A stretch of DNA of 64,000 nt from Bacillus sp. SD088. Lineage in GTDB: Bacteria > Bacillota > Bacilli > Bacillales > Bacillaceae_C. Under the pieces are notes generated by a model. That model searched no databases and was not told where the DNA came from. It worked only from the letters and a program-made list of their open reading frames with translations. Positions 1 through 9,877 of this stretch are shown in pieces (position 1 is the stretch's first letter; every line of letters begins with the position of its first letter). Where the stretch lies: contig NZ_JADIJK010000009.1 of NCBI RefSeq assembly GCF_017355205.1, positions 119,327-183,326 of the forward strand, in the 5' to 3' direction. A program made the translations under genes and the position numbers.

Positions 1-105
1 AATATCACTTAGTTTAGAACCGTTGAGATTTTCGTTCCATGCGTGGTGCTCATGATTGACTTGAAGATTGTTTTAAAAAAATGGTTACAAAAGGGAGGAA
101 CAACT

Positions 106-1731
106 TTGATAAAGAAAAAGTGGTTAGTTCTAGTTTTGCTGTCTTTTATGTTGATTTTAGCAGCGTGTAGTGACAAAGAAACTTCAGCACCTGAAGGCCA
201 GGAATTGGATGACGAAGCTTTAGAAAATTTTAATGAGTCGGATATGCCCATTGTAAATGATCCGATTACAATTAATATTATGGCTGGGAAATATGCCTCG
301 AATTCTGATAACTACAATGAACTGCTTGTATGGAAAACGTATGAAGAAATGACGAACATTCATATTAATTGGACTTTAGTTCCTTTTGAAGGTCGAGAGG
401 AAAAAAGGAATTTAGCACTTGCGGGCGGCACATTGCCTGAAGTTTTTTATACAATGGCCATGCCCAATCAAGATTTATTAAAATATGGCGAGCAAGGGGT
501 ATTTGTAAAATTGAATGATCTTATTGATAAATATATGCCAAACCTTACAGCCCTGTTCGAGCAGTATCCTGAAATAAAGCAGGGTGCTACTTTCCCAGAT
601 GGCAATATTTATGGTCTTCCAACGATCTACGATCCCCAGTTCACATCCGTTCTACTAGGTTCTAAAGGATGGATACGACAGGACTGGCTTGAGCAACTAG
701 AAATGGATATGCCTGAAACCATTGATGATTTTTATAACTATCTAAAGGCAGTAAAAGAAACGGATCTTAATGAAAATGGGAAGAATGATGAAGTTCCTTA
801 CGGTGCAACAGAGATTTCTGGACTACGAGATATTTTAAAGGGAGCATTTGGGATCGGCAATAAAGGTTCAAAGCAGCCATATCTGGATGAAGATCCTGAT
901 ACAGGAGAATTACGTTTTTACCCGATTTCTGATGGTTACAAAGAATTATTGACGTACTTAAATAAACTTTACTCCGAAGGATTAATTCAAGAAAATATCT
1001 ATAGTATTGATAGGAACCAAAGCTATGGAATGGGGACAGAAGGATTATATGGAAGTACGGTATCCTCGAGTCCGATCACGGCCTATGGAGATGAGATGGG
1101 GAAAAATTTCGTCGGACTTCCAGCACTTGAGGGGCCGGCTGGAAAGCAATATAACAAAGTGGGGACGCCCTTATCTGGAATGGGAGGATTTGTCATTACA
1201 AATGAGAATAAAAATATTCCCGCTACCTTAAGATGGATGGATTATTTCTATAGTGAAGAAGGGGCTGAACTGTTCTTTATGGGGAAAGAAGGAGAAACCT
1301 TTGAGGTGGATGAAAATGGCGATTTGCAGTACCTAGATAAAATTACCGATAGTCCTGATGGATTGTCAATGGCGCAAGAAATAGCCAATTACTTCACTTG
1401 GAGTGGTGGCGGGTACCCTGGGATTGTAAAAGAAAGGACATTTAATGGTGCTGAAACCTTACCTGAATCTCTTGAGGCAACTGAAAAGCTTGAAGCAAAT
1501 CTATTAGATGAAATTTGGCCAAATTTTACCTATACGGTTGAAGAAAATAATGAATTATCTAGCTTACAATCAGATATTCATAAATATGTGAATGAAATGC
1601 AGGATAAATTTATCACAGGTAATGAACCTCTTTCAAAGTGGGATGATTATATAAAGAGAATAGAAACAATGAATTTAGAGAAGTATATGGAAATTCAAAA
1701 CGATGCTTATAATCGCTATAAAAATAATTAA
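106..1731 (+). CDS. LplA-type extracellular solute-binding lipoprotein (paralogue 1)
   Basis: Binding component of a carbohydrate ABC importer, anchored outside the membrane. The 541-residue product opens with a lysine-rich, hydrophobic signal peptide ending in a lipobox (LAAC, Cys at about residue 21). The TTG start at 106 is chosen because a GGGAGG ribosome site lies just before it; an upstream in-frame ATG at 43 would put the signal peptide too far in. The length, the EKRNLALAGG and LFFMGKEGETFE segments and the Asp/Glu-rich N-terminus match the large LplA/YtcQ-type binding proteins used for oligouronides and hemicellulose oligosaccharides. It is about three quarters identical by eye to the protein at 7777-9408 but lies alone on the plus strand, without permeases downstream. 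The substrate cannot be read from the sequence. Confidence 0.9.
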   Translation: MIKKKWLVLVLLSFMLILAACSDKETSAPEGQELDDEALENFNESDMPIVNDPITINIMAGKYASNSDNYNELLVWKTYEEMTNIHINWTLVPFEGREEKRNLALAGGTLPEVFYTMAMPNQDLLKYGEQGVFVKLNDLIDKYMPNLTALFEQYPEIKQGATFPDGNIYGLPTIYDPQFTSVLLGSKGWIRQDWLEQLEMDMPETIDDFYNYLKAVKETDLNENGKNDEVPYGATEISGLRDILKGAFGIGNKGSKQPYLDEDPDTGELRFYPISDGYKELLTYLNKLYSEGLIQENIYSIDRNQSYGMGTEGLYGSTVSSSPITAYGDEMGKNFVGLPALEGPAGKQYNKVGTPLSGMGGFVITNENKNIPATLRWMDYFYSEEGAELFFMGKEGETFEVDENGDLQYLDKITDSPDGLSMAQEIANYFTWSGGGYPGIVKERTFNGAETLPESLEATEKLEANLLDEIWPNFTYTVEENNELSSLQSDIHKYVNEMQDKFITGNEPLSKWDDYIKRIETMNLEKYMEIQNDAYNRYKNN

Positions 1732-1740
1732 GGGAACGAA

Positions 1741-1981
1741 TAATGAGGCTGGGACAAAAGTGTTTTCACTCAAGACAAAACCGAACTACTAGTGCATATA
1801 CCCCGCTCCGGAAATATACTTCACTTTCCGCGGGCGGCTGGTGAGCTTCCTCGTGCTGTCGCACTCCGGGATCTCACCGATGCCTTTGTTCCCGCAGGAG
1901 TCTTCGTATATTTTCTACGCTAAGACAATTCATTGTTCGTCTTTGGAGGTTAGCACTTTAGTTTTATCCCAGCCTCATTAA
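1741..1981. repeat. Intergenic palindromic repeat with terminal inverted repeats, full copy
   Basis: An element of about 240 bp bounded by inverted ends (AATGAGGCTGGGACAAAA and, at the far end, TTTTATCCCAGCCTCATT). It has a GC-rich core (CCCCGCTCCGGAAATATAC, then CCGCGGGCGGCTGGTGAGC). Shorter or partial copies lie at 36911-37042 and from 63899 to the window edge, all in the same orientation. It holds no credible gene and sits exactly between two convergent genes, where its ends could act as a two-way terminator. Similar GC-rich elements are common between genes of Bacillaceae (recalled, not searched). Confidence 0.8.
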
Positions 1982-1990
1982 ATTTGTATT

Positions 1991-3820
1991 TTATTCACAA
2001 AAAATTTCGATTAACCTCGCATGATCCAACCCATTGGTTTTTATGCCTTCGATCCTTAGCTTTTTTATCTGTTCAAGTCGAACTGGAAAACGAAGCAAAC
2101 GTTGATAATTATCCTTCACATCCGCAATTTCGGTCTTATTACCATCTACATCCTCCACAATCAGCTTAAAATCTTTCAACGTTTCAGCCTGTGGGCGTCC
2201 CCATTGCATACGTTTCTGCAACCAATCAAGGTGGGCCAATGTTAGCCAACGGTGGAGCCCAGAGTCAAGTACAAGTGAAATATTCACTAGATTTACTGGC
2301 TGACCCCAGTTTAACTCCATCCAAGGATTCTCATCTTGCGGATCTGACATCCAGCGATGCGTACTTACAAAAGTCAAATCTGGTCGTACACCAGATGGAC
2401 CGTGAACAGAGCGAGTGTGTCCGTCTACCACATTGGCCGCATGGCCATTTTTCTGTTCAGATGATGCTGTAATAGTAGCATCTCTGGCAAGGTTTTTCTC
2501 AAGCACGAAACCTGGAAGAAAAGCCCCTTGTTTTAGCAACTCCTGTTGTGCTTCTTTTACAATATTTCGATTGGTCCAAGCGTCCTTGAACGATACTTTA
2601 CGGTTGTACTGATGTCGAATAGCGATGCCGGCAAATGTACCTAACCCCTGCCCCATCACGGCACAAGTTCCCATAACTCTCGTACTTGAGAAAGCAATAT
2701 GGGTAGCAGAAAGATTGCGTCCTGCAAACATCAGATTGGAAATATTCTTGCTAATCATGGAACGCAAAGGAATGCTATAAAGATAGGGAGTATATGGCTG
2801 ATTGCACGGTTTTTCATCCTTTTCATCGATTCCTTTGGGCGGATGAGTATCCATCGACCAACCTCCATAGGCAACAGTATCCTCAAAAGGTACAGCATCT
2901 TGAAGGTCATTTTGCGTAAGTACATGCTGGCCAATGAATCTTCTGGACTCCCTTTTTCCTGGAAGAAATCCAAACCAGTCCAATGCCCAATTTTCCGATT
3001 CCGGATGATTTCCACTATTTTTAATATGATCCCAGACACCAAGCATGATGGCTAACAATGTATCCCGAATTTCCTCATTATCTTTAATCGTATCCATTGT
3101 TCCACCAAATTCCACCCACCAATAGCCATATTCCCACGAGGAATGATTACGGAATTTCAAATCTTCTTCTGTAAATTTCCTTGCCCATTCCGGTGCGACA
3201 AAAGGCATGGGGCGACCCATATCTCTTGATGTGAATAGGAGTGATGATCCAAGTCTGTGGGCATCCCTATTTCGATTGGCGGCATTTTCTCCATATTCAT
3301 GTGACGCCTCCCGTCCTGTCGTAAATTCAGCCCCTGCTTCAAAGCCCAATCTGCCGTCTCCTGTACAGTCCACAAAAATATTCGCAGTGATTATAAAATG
3401 ATCCTCGGTACTTTCTCTCACCGCACGTGCAGATCGGATCGTATTCCCTTCCATCTCGGTCTCTACCACAGTCGTGTTTAACAGCAAAGTCAAGTTCGGC
3501 TCGGCGCGACATTTTTCATACAGAATCAAATCCAACATATTTGCACTGCGTTGTGGATTGCGAACAGAGCATTCCAACATAATTTCCTCTATTATCCCAC
3601 TTTCTCTTCTTTCAGTTTCTAATTCAGTTCCTTTACTGGAAGACCCTGATATATTCATGCGAACTTCCGATGAAGCATTTCCTCCAAGAACTGGACGATC
3701 CTGACATAAAATCACATTAGCCCCGTTTCTTGCCGCCGCTAATGCAGCTGTTACTCCTGTCATTCCTCCTCCAGCAATAAGAATATCTGTTGCAAACTGT
3801 TTAGTATTGCGTTTGGTCAT
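1991..3820 (-). CDS. FAD-dependent oxidoreductase with C-terminal F5/8-type (discoidin-like) domain
   Basis: A 609-residue flavoprotein of the FAD_oxidored type (PF12831). The N-terminus has a Rossmann FAD site ([10 protein letters not shown], residues about 14-22) and the family's [10 protein letters not shown] segment near residue 50; a [16 protein letters not shown] segment follows near residue 155. From about residue 445 the chain changes to a beta-rich segment ([26 protein letters not shown]) that looks like a discoidin/F5-8C carbohydrate-binding domain. No signal peptide is visible. A GAAGGAGG ribosome site supports the start at 3820. It is the last gene of a minus-strand run after the permeases and a binding protein, so it probably oxidises or rearranges an imported sugar. 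The substrate is unknown. Confidence 0.85.
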   Translation of the reverse strand: MTKRNTKQFATDILIAGGGMTGVTAALAAARNGANVILCQDRPVLGGNASSEVRMNISGSSSKGTELETERRESGIIEEIMLECSVRNPQRSANMLDLILYEKCRAEPNLTLLLNTTVVETEMEGNTIRSARAVRESTEDHFIITANIFVDCTGDGRLGFEAGAEFTTGREASHEYGENAANRNRDAHRLGSSLLFTSRDMGRPMPFVAPEWARKFTEEDLKFRNHSSWEYGYWWVEFGGTMDTIKDNEEIRDTLLAIMLGVWDHIKNSGNHPESENWALDWFGFLPGKRESRRFIGQHVLTQNDLQDAVPFEDTVAYGGWSMDTHPPKGIDEKDEKPCNQPYTPYLYSIPLRSMISKNISNLMFAGRNLSATHIAFSSTRVMGTCAVMGQGLGTFAGIAIRHQYNRKVSFKDAWTNRNIVKEAQQELLKQGAFLPGFVLEKNLARDATITASSEQKNGHAANVVDGHTRSVHGPSGVRPDLTFVSTHRWMSDPQDENPWMELNWGQPVNLVNISLVLDSGLHRWLTLAHLDWLQKRMQWGRPQAETLKDFKLIVEDVDGNKTEIADVKDNYQRLLRFPVRLEQIKKLRIEGIKTNGLDHARLIEIFCE

Positions 3821-3960
3821 TACATTTATCCTCCTTCAGGCTAGGTTATAATATTATTGGATATCTTTAATAACAGCATATATGGAATATAACCCCTTTA
3901 AAATACATAGGATTTACATTTTCATATCCAAAATTTCACCTAATGAGGATAAGATCATTA

Positions 3961-5559
3961 TCATCTCTCAATCGCTTCAATCTTTAGCTTCATATAATCC
4001 TCTAAGCCCATACGTTCAAGTGTTTTAACATACTCATCATATTTCGATAATGGTTCCGTTCCGACAATAAATTTGTCTCGCATTTCAACAACGTATTTTT
4101 CTATATCTGCACCAAATCCATTTAATTTGCTCGTTTCCTCATTAGTATGTCGAATAGACAGCCACGGTTCTTTGACCAAATCTGGTGCTAATAGGTCCGA
4201 AGATGCCATTTCATCTGGTTTGCTTTCTGCCCCTTGAAAGTATTTTAGAGTAGTCATGGACGGAAAGCCGCCACCAGGGAATGTTAAATATTTTGCCCAC
4301 TCCTCCTCATTAGACAAGCCCTCCTTACTATTTAAAATATGATCCATGTAGACTGCTTCACCATTTTCATCTTTCTCATAGGTTTCACCTTCAATCCCCA
4401 TGAAAAACAACAACAAACCTTCGTCACCATAAAAATGATCGATCCATCTTACAGTCGCTTCAGGATATTCATTCTCACTCGTGATTAGAAATGCACCTGG
4501 ATTTAATACGGCATCAGAAAACGTCGTCCAGATTTTATCTCCATGTGGTCCTTCCAATTGAGGTAAACTGATATATTGACCACCTAGATTTTCTCCCATA
4601 ATCTGCATTGGACTATACCAAATGATACTGCCATATTTTCCTTCTTTTTGGTTTGCTAGATATTGCATATGATCAATGGAATAGACATTTTGTTCGATCA
4701 ATTCTTCGCTATATAATTTATGAAGATATTCAAGAAATTCTTTGTATTGTTCGGAAGCCGGCCAAAAACGATAGTTTCCACTTTCTGGATCTAGATCCAT
4801 ATATCCCCCACCGGATCCTTTATTCGCTAATCCAAATGCACCTCTTACATACGAAACTAGTGGATCAATATACGGGGCCCCATAAGGAATTTCATCTACT
4901 TCGCCCCCACTAGGCTCGCCTTCTTTAACCGCTTTCAAATATTGATAATATTCCTCTGTTGTTTTTGGAACATCCATATCAAGCGCCTCAAGCCAATCCT
5001 TCCGAACAAATGGTTTAGGGCCCATACGATATGAAAGAAACTCTGGATCTGCCATTTGTGGAAAACCATAGATATTTCCATCTGGCATCGTTACTGCTTC
5101 TCTAATTTCAGGATTTTCCTCCATCAATGCTTTGAAATTAGGTGCATATTCATCGATTAAATCATTAAGAGGAATGAATACACCTTGCTCTCCATATTTC
5201 ATAATATCTGCGATAGGCATGGATGCACTATGAAAAGCATCTGGTAAGTTTCCACTTCCAAGGGCAAGATTTCTTTTTTCTTCAAGTCCTGAATGGGGAA
5301 CCATTTTCCAAGTAATATTCATGTTTGTCATTTTCTCATACTCATTGAATACCATAATATCGTTCCAATTGGGATTTGTTGCGGGTGCTTGACCAGCGAA
5401 GATCTCGAGGTTTATTTCTTCATCCACAATTGGAAATCCTGTTTCATTTACGTTATTGTTTGCTCCTTCACTGCGAACTTTAACCTTACCATTTTGACTA
5501 CAGGCCGTTAGAAGTACAAATAATAAAAGGGCTAAAAATAGGGTAATTTTATTCTGCAA
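3961..5559 (-). CDS. LplA-type extracellular solute-binding lipoprotein (paralogue 3)
   Basis: A 532-residue lipoprotein binding component with a short hydrophobic signal and lipobox (LTAC, Cys at about residue 20). It is clearly related to the proteins at 106-1731 and 7777-9408 (shared EKRNLALGSGNLPD, NDLIDEYAPN and LLFFMGIEGETYE segments) but much more divergent than those two are from each other. It starts with TTG behind a GGAGGAG site. It lies downstream of the permease genes rather than upstream, so the same membrane channel may be served by more than one receptor with different ligand preferences. The ligand is not predictable from sequence. Confidence 0.9.
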   Translation of the reverse strand: MQNKITLFLALLLFVLLTACSQNGKVKVRSEGANNNVNETGFPIVDEEINLEIFAGQAPATNPNWNDIMVFNEYEKMTNMNITWKMVPHSGLEEKRNLALGSGNLPDAFHSASMPIADIMKYGEQGVFIPLNDLIDEYAPNFKALMEENPEIREAVTMPDGNIYGFPQMADPEFLSYRMGPKPFVRKDWLEALDMDVPKTTEEYYQYLKAVKEGEPSGGEVDEIPYGAPYIDPLVSYVRGAFGLANKGSGGGYMDLDPESGNYRFWPASEQYKEFLEYLHKLYSEELIEQNVYSIDHMQYLANQKEGKYGSIIWYSPMQIMGENLGGQYISLPQLEGPHGDKIWTTFSDAVLNPGAFLITSENEYPEATVRWIDHFYGDEGLLLFFMGIEGETYEKDENGEAVYMDHILNSKEGLSNEEEWAKYLTFPGGGFPSMTTLKYFQGAESKPDEMASSDLLAPDLVKEPWLSIRHTNEETSKLNGFGADIEKYVVEMRDKFIVGTEPLSKYDEYVKTLERMGLEDYMKLKIEAIER

Positions 5560-5660
5560 TTAATACTCCTCCAATTCATTATCTACCTCATGTCCTTATA
5601 CTCTCATAATAAGGGGTTAAAAAGAGGCTAGTATAGCGAGACTTATCGGAATGTTAACGC

Positions 5661-5706
5661 CCCCCACTTAGTACTTCTTTGAAAGCTCATCCTCTTGAAG
5701 CGGGGG
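5661..5706 (-). other. GC-rich inverted repeat between permease and binding-protein genes
   Basis: The arms CCCCCACTT and AAGCGGGGG can form a hairpin in the 254-bp gap between the lplC-like and downstream binding-protein genes. No T-run follows on the minus strand, so it is more likely an mRNA processing or stability element than a terminator. The rest of the gap shows nothing recognisable. Confidence 0.35.
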
Positions 5707-5813
5707 TCACACGGATGGTTGCACCGGGATAAAATAATAGAATTTATTTCTTAAACACCTATCTTCTTAGTTCAATAGATTCTCATGCCTAAACATGCTT
5801 TCTCCTTAAAAAT

Positions 5814-6707
5814 TTACTCCTTCACCGATCCAATCAATACCCCCTGTACAAAGAAGCGTTGAAGGAATGGGTAGACGATTAAAAGTGGTAAGGAAGAGAC
5901 CATGATGACGGCATACTTTACTAAGCTGGCTGTTTTCACCTGCTCCACCAAGGACTCGATTTCCCCTGGTCCACCGCCACCTTCTTGGCTAATTTGTGCG
6001 ACCACCAATATTTGCCTTAAGATCAGCTGTAATGGATATAACTTTTCGTTTGAAAGGTAAATCAACGCTGTAAAGTATTGATTCCATAAGCTGACCGCAT
6101 GGAATAAGGCCATTACCGCAATAATTGGCATCGAGAGGGGAATGACTACTTTTCCAAAGATGTAGTAGTCCGAAGCCCCATCGATTTTGGCAGCTTCTAC
6201 TAACTGGTCGGGAATGGTTTGTTGAAAGAATGTCCGCGCTACAAGAATCGACCATGCTCCAACGACACCTGGGATGACAATCGCCCAAATTGTGTCGATC
6301 ATCCCCAAGGTTTTAATGACGAGATACGTCGGGATTAATCCACCATTAAACATCATCGTAAATAAAATGATCCATAAAATATATTTCTTCCCCATCACTT
6401 CTTTTCTTGATAAGGCATATGCACAAGGCAATAACACGATTAAGTGGATGATTGTGCCCACAATTGTATAAAAAATTGTATTCCGATACCCCAGCCAAAT
6501 TGCATCATTTTGAAAGACCCGTTGATAGCCCGCAAAGGTGATATCGACCGGCCACAGCCACATTTTCCCTGTACTTACCGCTGCCGGGTCACTAATCGAG
6601 GCACTGATCACAAAAATAAGCGGATACACAATCACTAATGTTAAAAATCCGACCAAAATTTTATTAATCAAATCGAAGCTTTTATCCGATACACTTATAT
6701 TCTTCAT
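5814..6707 (-). CDS. ABC transporter permease, LplC/YtcP type
   Basis: A 297-residue inner-membrane permease of the carbohydrate uptake family. It has about six hydrophobic segments and the EAA loop (VEAAKIDGASDYYIFGKV, about residues 168-185) that contacts the ATPase. It ends in the family's typical QRFFVQGVLIGSVKE-like tail. It follows the partner permease by 13 bp, which indicates translation from one mRNA. No ATPase gene is present nearby; as known for Bacillus LplABC-type systems, a shared MsmX-type ATPase encoded elsewhere would be expected. Confidence 0.92.
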   Translation of the reverse strand: MKNISVSDKSFDLINKILVGFLTLVIVYPLIFVISASISDPAAVSTGKMWLWPVDITFAGYQRVFQNDAIWLGYRNTIFYTIVGTIIHLIVLLPCAYALSRKEVMGKKYILWIILFTMMFNGGLIPTYLVIKTLGMIDTIWAIVIPGVVGAWSILVARTFFQQTIPDQLVEAAKIDGASDYYIFGKVVIPLSMPIIAVMALFHAVSLWNQYFTALIYLSNEKLYPLQLILRQILVVAQISQEGGGGPGEIESLVEQVKTASLVKYAVIMVSSLPLLIVYPFLQRFFVQGVLIGSVKE

Positions 6708-6720
6708 TTACGCTCCCCCC

Positions 6721-7677
6721 TTACCATAAGCTATTATCGCTGACTTTTTTCGCAATTTGATTCACCGTCACAAGCAGAATAATATTAATCACAGAATCGA
6801 ATAGACCAACGGCCGCAGCGAAACTATATTGCCCTTCCAATAAACCTGTTTCATAGACAAATGTTTGGATAATATCAGATGTTTCCGAGTTCAAGGAGTT
6901 TTGCAAAAGCAACACTTTCTCAAATCCAACCGACATAAATTTCCCGATATTCAAAATAAAGAGAATTACAATCGTAGGTAAAATGGCTGGAATATTGATG
7001 TGGAGAATCCGTTGGAAACGTGTTGCTCCATCCACCTTCGCTGCTTCTAACAGTTCCGGATTCACCCCTGCAAGCGCCGCCAAATAAATAATCGACCCCC
7101 AGCCAAGACCTTGCCACTCACCAGACCATACATAGATATGTCTGAACCAATCTGGACTTGTCAAGAATTGAACGGAATTACCACCAAGCTTCTCAATCAA
7201 AATATTGACAATCCCGGTCGTCGGATCTAAAAAGGCAATAATCATCCCTACCACAACGACAACAGAAATAAAGTGCGGAGCATAGGTTAATGTTTGCGTC
7301 CACTTTTTAAAGGCTCCATTGCGCAACTCATTTAGCATCAAGGCAAAAACAATTGGTAGTGGAAATAAACATAATTGATATAAGCTGATAATCAAGGTGT
7401 TTTTTAATAACCGCCAAAAGTAATAGGAATTGAAAAAACGTTCAAAATGCTCAAAGCCTACCCATGGACTTCCGTTAATCCCCATCGTCGCAAAAAAGTC
7501 CTTAAAGGCAATCTGTACACCGTACATCGGGATATAATGAAAAATAACGAAAAAAGTTAATGCAGGTAATAGAAAGGTGTACAATTGCCAGCTTTTAAGA
7601 AAGTTTTTGCGGATGCGCGAAAAGCGACTTCCAGGCATGATGATTTTATGCTCAACCCCAGCGTTCTTCAAGTCCAT
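6721..7677 (-). CDS. ABC transporter permease, LplB/YteP type
   Basis: A 318-residue inner-membrane permease. After a charged N-terminus come hydrophobic segments, including the first at about residues 33-50. The EAA loop (LEAAKVDGATRFQRILHI) lies near residue 215. The C-terminal KKVSDNSLW tail is typical of the LplB branch. It pairs with the gene 13 bp downstream to form the heterodimeric channel and follows the binding-protein gene at 7777-9408 across a hairpin. No signal for an independent promoter was seen. Confidence 0.92.
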   Translation of the reverse strand: MDLKNAGVEHKIIMPGSRFSRIRKNFLKSWQLYTFLLPALTFFVIFHYIPMYGVQIAFKDFFATMGINGSPWVGFEHFERFFNSYYFWRLLKNTLIISLYQLCLFPLPIVFALMLNELRNGAFKKWTQTLTYAPHFISVVVVVGMIIAFLDPTTGIVNILIEKLGGNSVQFLTSPDWFRHIYVWSGEWQGLGWGSIIYLAALAGVNPELLEAAKVDGATRFQRILHINIPAILPTIVILFILNIGKFMSVGFEKVLLLQNSLNSETSDIIQTFVYETGLLEGQYSFAAAVGLFDSVINIILLVTVNQIAKKVSDNSLW

Positions 7678-7708
7678 AAAGAAACCTCCCTTTTATCGAT
7701 AAAGTGAA

Positions 7709-7748
7709 AGGGTTGTGTCAAACAATCTCTTTCATTTGATACAACCCT
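7709..7748 (-). terminator. Intra-operon hairpin between binding protein and permease genes
   Basis: The arms AGGGTTGTGTCAAA and TTTGATACAACCCT are nearly perfectly complementary over 14 bp. The hairpin lies just after the stop codon of the binding-protein gene at 7777. Such partial terminators or 3' stabilisers are common after binding-protein genes and give excess receptor over permease. The T-tract after it is weak, which fits partial readthrough. Confidence 0.6.
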
Positions 7749-7776
7749 AACCAATTATCTATACAATTTCCTTTTA

Positions 7777-9408
7777 TTAATTATTCTTGTATCTTTCATA
7801 GGCTGATTCTTGAATTTCCAAGTAATCTTCCAACCCCATTGTTTCAATTTTTTTGACATATTCATCCCATTTTGCAAAAGGTTCATTGCCTGTAATAAAT
7901 TTATCTTGCATTTCGTCTACATATTTATGAATATCAGCTTTTAAACCAGATAGTTTATTGTTTTCTTCTACGGTGTACGTAAACTCTGGCCACACTTCAT
8001 CTAACATATTCGGTTCTAATTTTTCAGCAGCTTCAATAGAAGATGGTAAGCTTTCAGCTCCTTTAAAAGTTCCTTCCCGAACAATTCCTGGATAGCCGCC
8101 TCCAAGCCATGTAATATATTTTGACAATTCTTGTTCCATCGTTAATCCTTCAGAGCTGTTTGTAATCTTCTCTAGATACTGCAGATCGCCATTTTCGTTT
8201 ACTTCAAAGGTTTCTCCTTCAATTCCCATAAAGAATAATTTCGCTCCTTCTTCACTATAGAAGTAATCCAACCATCTAAGTGTTTCAGGTATATGCTGAT
8301 TTTCCTTCGTTACGACAAATCCACCCATATGGGCAAGTGGAGATGTTGCTTTGTTGTAGGTTTTTCCTGCTGGACCTTCAAGTGCTGGGAGTCCCACAAA
8401 GTTTTTCCCCATTTCTCCGTAAATCGTTTCTGCACTCGTAATAACCGTACTTCCATAGAGGCCGTCCGCTCCCATACTATAGCTTTGGTTCGCGTCAATT
8501 GTATATATATTTTCTTGAATTAGCCCTTCCGAATAAAGCTTGTTTAAAAACTCCAACTCTTCTTTATAGCCATCGGAAATAGGATAGAAACGTACTTTTC
8601 CTGTCTCCGGGTCTTCATCAATATAAGAATGTTTAACTCCTTTATTTCCAATCCCGAAAGCCCCTTTTAAGATATTGCGCAAATCTGAAATACTTGTCGC
8701 TCCATAAGGGACTTCATCTTGTTTTCCATTGCCATTAAGATCTGTTTCCTTCACTGCTTTTAAATAATTATAAAAATCATCAATCGTTTCAGGCATATCC
8801 ATTTCTAGTTGCTCAAGCCAATCTTTACGAATCCATCCCTTTGAACCTAGAAGAACGGAAGTGAATTCAGGATCGTAAATAGTTGGTATTGCGTATATGT
8901 TGCCATCAGGAAAAGTAGCTCCCTTGCGAATTTCTGGATATTGCTCCAATAACTCTGATAAATTAGGCATATATTCTTCAATTAAGTCATTCATTTTCAC
9001 AAAGATTTCTTGCTGACCATATTTCAATAAATCCTCATTCGGCATTGCCATTGTATAAAACACATCAGGCATTGTTCCCCCGGCTAATGCCAGATTTCTC
9101 TTCTCATCGCGCCCATCACTTGGCGATGTCGGAACTAACTCCCAATCGATATGAATATTACTCATTTCCTCAAAGGTCTTCCAAAGTAAGGTCTCATTAT
9201 AATTCTCAGCAGATAAAGGTGATTTTCCAGCCATAAATTTAAGGGTAATCGGCTCATTTACAATCGGCATACCAGTGGCATTAAAATTCTCTAAATCATC
9301 CTCATTAATTTCAGGTGTTTCAGGACCAGAAGACTTATTATCACTACAAGCTGCCAAAATGAACATACATGATATCATTAGTAGGAATATGACTTTTTTG
9401 TTTTTCAA
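7777..9408 (-). CDS. LplA-type extracellular solute-binding lipoprotein (paralogue 2)
   Basis: A 543-residue lipoprotein receptor with signal peptide and lipobox (LAAC, Cys near residue 21). The TTG at 9408 is taken as start because a GAGGGG ribosome site lies seven bases upstream; an in-frame TTG at 9423 lies before that site. It is very similar to the plus-strand protein at 106-1731 across the full length (shared blocks NFVGLPALEGPAGK, DIHKYV and EMQDKFITGNEP), which points to a recent duplication. It heads the operon with the permeases at 6721 and 5814, so it is the natural receptor of that importer. Confidence 0.92.
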   Translation of the reverse strand: MKNKKVIFLLMISCMFILAACSDNKSSGPETPEINEDDLENFNATGMPIVNEPITLKFMAGKSPLSAENYNETLLWKTFEEMSNIHIDWELVPTSPSDGRDEKRNLALAGGTMPDVFYTMAMPNEDLLKYGQQEIFVKMNDLIEEYMPNLSELLEQYPEIRKGATFPDGNIYAIPTIYDPEFTSVLLGSKGWIRKDWLEQLEMDMPETIDDFYNYLKAVKETDLNGNGKQDEVPYGATSISDLRNILKGAFGIGNKGVKHSYIDEDPETGKVRFYPISDGYKEELEFLNKLYSEGLIQENIYTIDANQSYSMGADGLYGSTVITSAETIYGEMGKNFVGLPALEGPAGKTYNKATSPLAHMGGFVVTKENQHIPETLRWLDYFYSEEGAKLFFMGIEGETFEVNENGDLQYLEKITNSSEGLTMEQELSKYITWLGGGYPGIVREGTFKGAESLPSSIEAAEKLEPNMLDEVWPEFTYTVEENNKLSGLKADIHKYVDEMQDKFITGNEPFAKWDEYVKKIETMGLEDYLEIQESAYERYKNN

Positions 9409-9569
9409 AGTTAGCCCCTCCAAGTATAGTAAAATATGGATCTGACATCTGCCTTATTTTTAATGTGATGACACCCCCTTTTAGACCCTCTTCAACGTTC
9501 TTCTCCATTCACTCTATCAACTATCTTTTAACTCTCTATGAATAGTGTGTAAAGCTCCAATGAAGAAAT

Positions 9570-9583
9570 TTAAAACGCTTACA
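9570..9583 (-). promoter_or_regulatory. Candidate cre (CcpA) site upstream of the 9408-1991 operon
   Basis: Read on the minus strand the site is TGTAAGCGTTTTAA, one mismatch from the Bacillus cre consensus TGWAANCGNTNWCA. It lies about 160 bp before the binding-protein start in a 450-bp gene-free stretch (9424-9877) that otherwise shows only AT-rich sequence. It implies glucose repression of the transport operon. Confidence 0.5.
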
Positions 9584-9877
9584 TATTATTCAAAAACTAT
9601 AAATTCCTTGTATTTATAGGCAAGCAGATCGGCTTCCCTATTGAGTTCACAACCTCTTACCTTTACTTACAAGTTTTATAGAAATTGAATTTTCAGACAC
9701 CACTAGAAAACTGGCAAAATTTTAGGGTGGTTAATCTAATTTTCATCTTTTTTAAGTTGATTGTCAATATATTTTTTTAAAACATATGACTTAAATCCGA
9801 AATTACATTTTACTTCTTCGTTTTTTATAGTGAGTGACAGTATAAGTATATTAGAAGGAATAAAGATATTATTCCTT

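Noticed and set aside
1741..1981. Insertion sequence
   Set aside because: It has inverted ends but no transposase frame and is only about 240 bp; at most a non-autonomous element.
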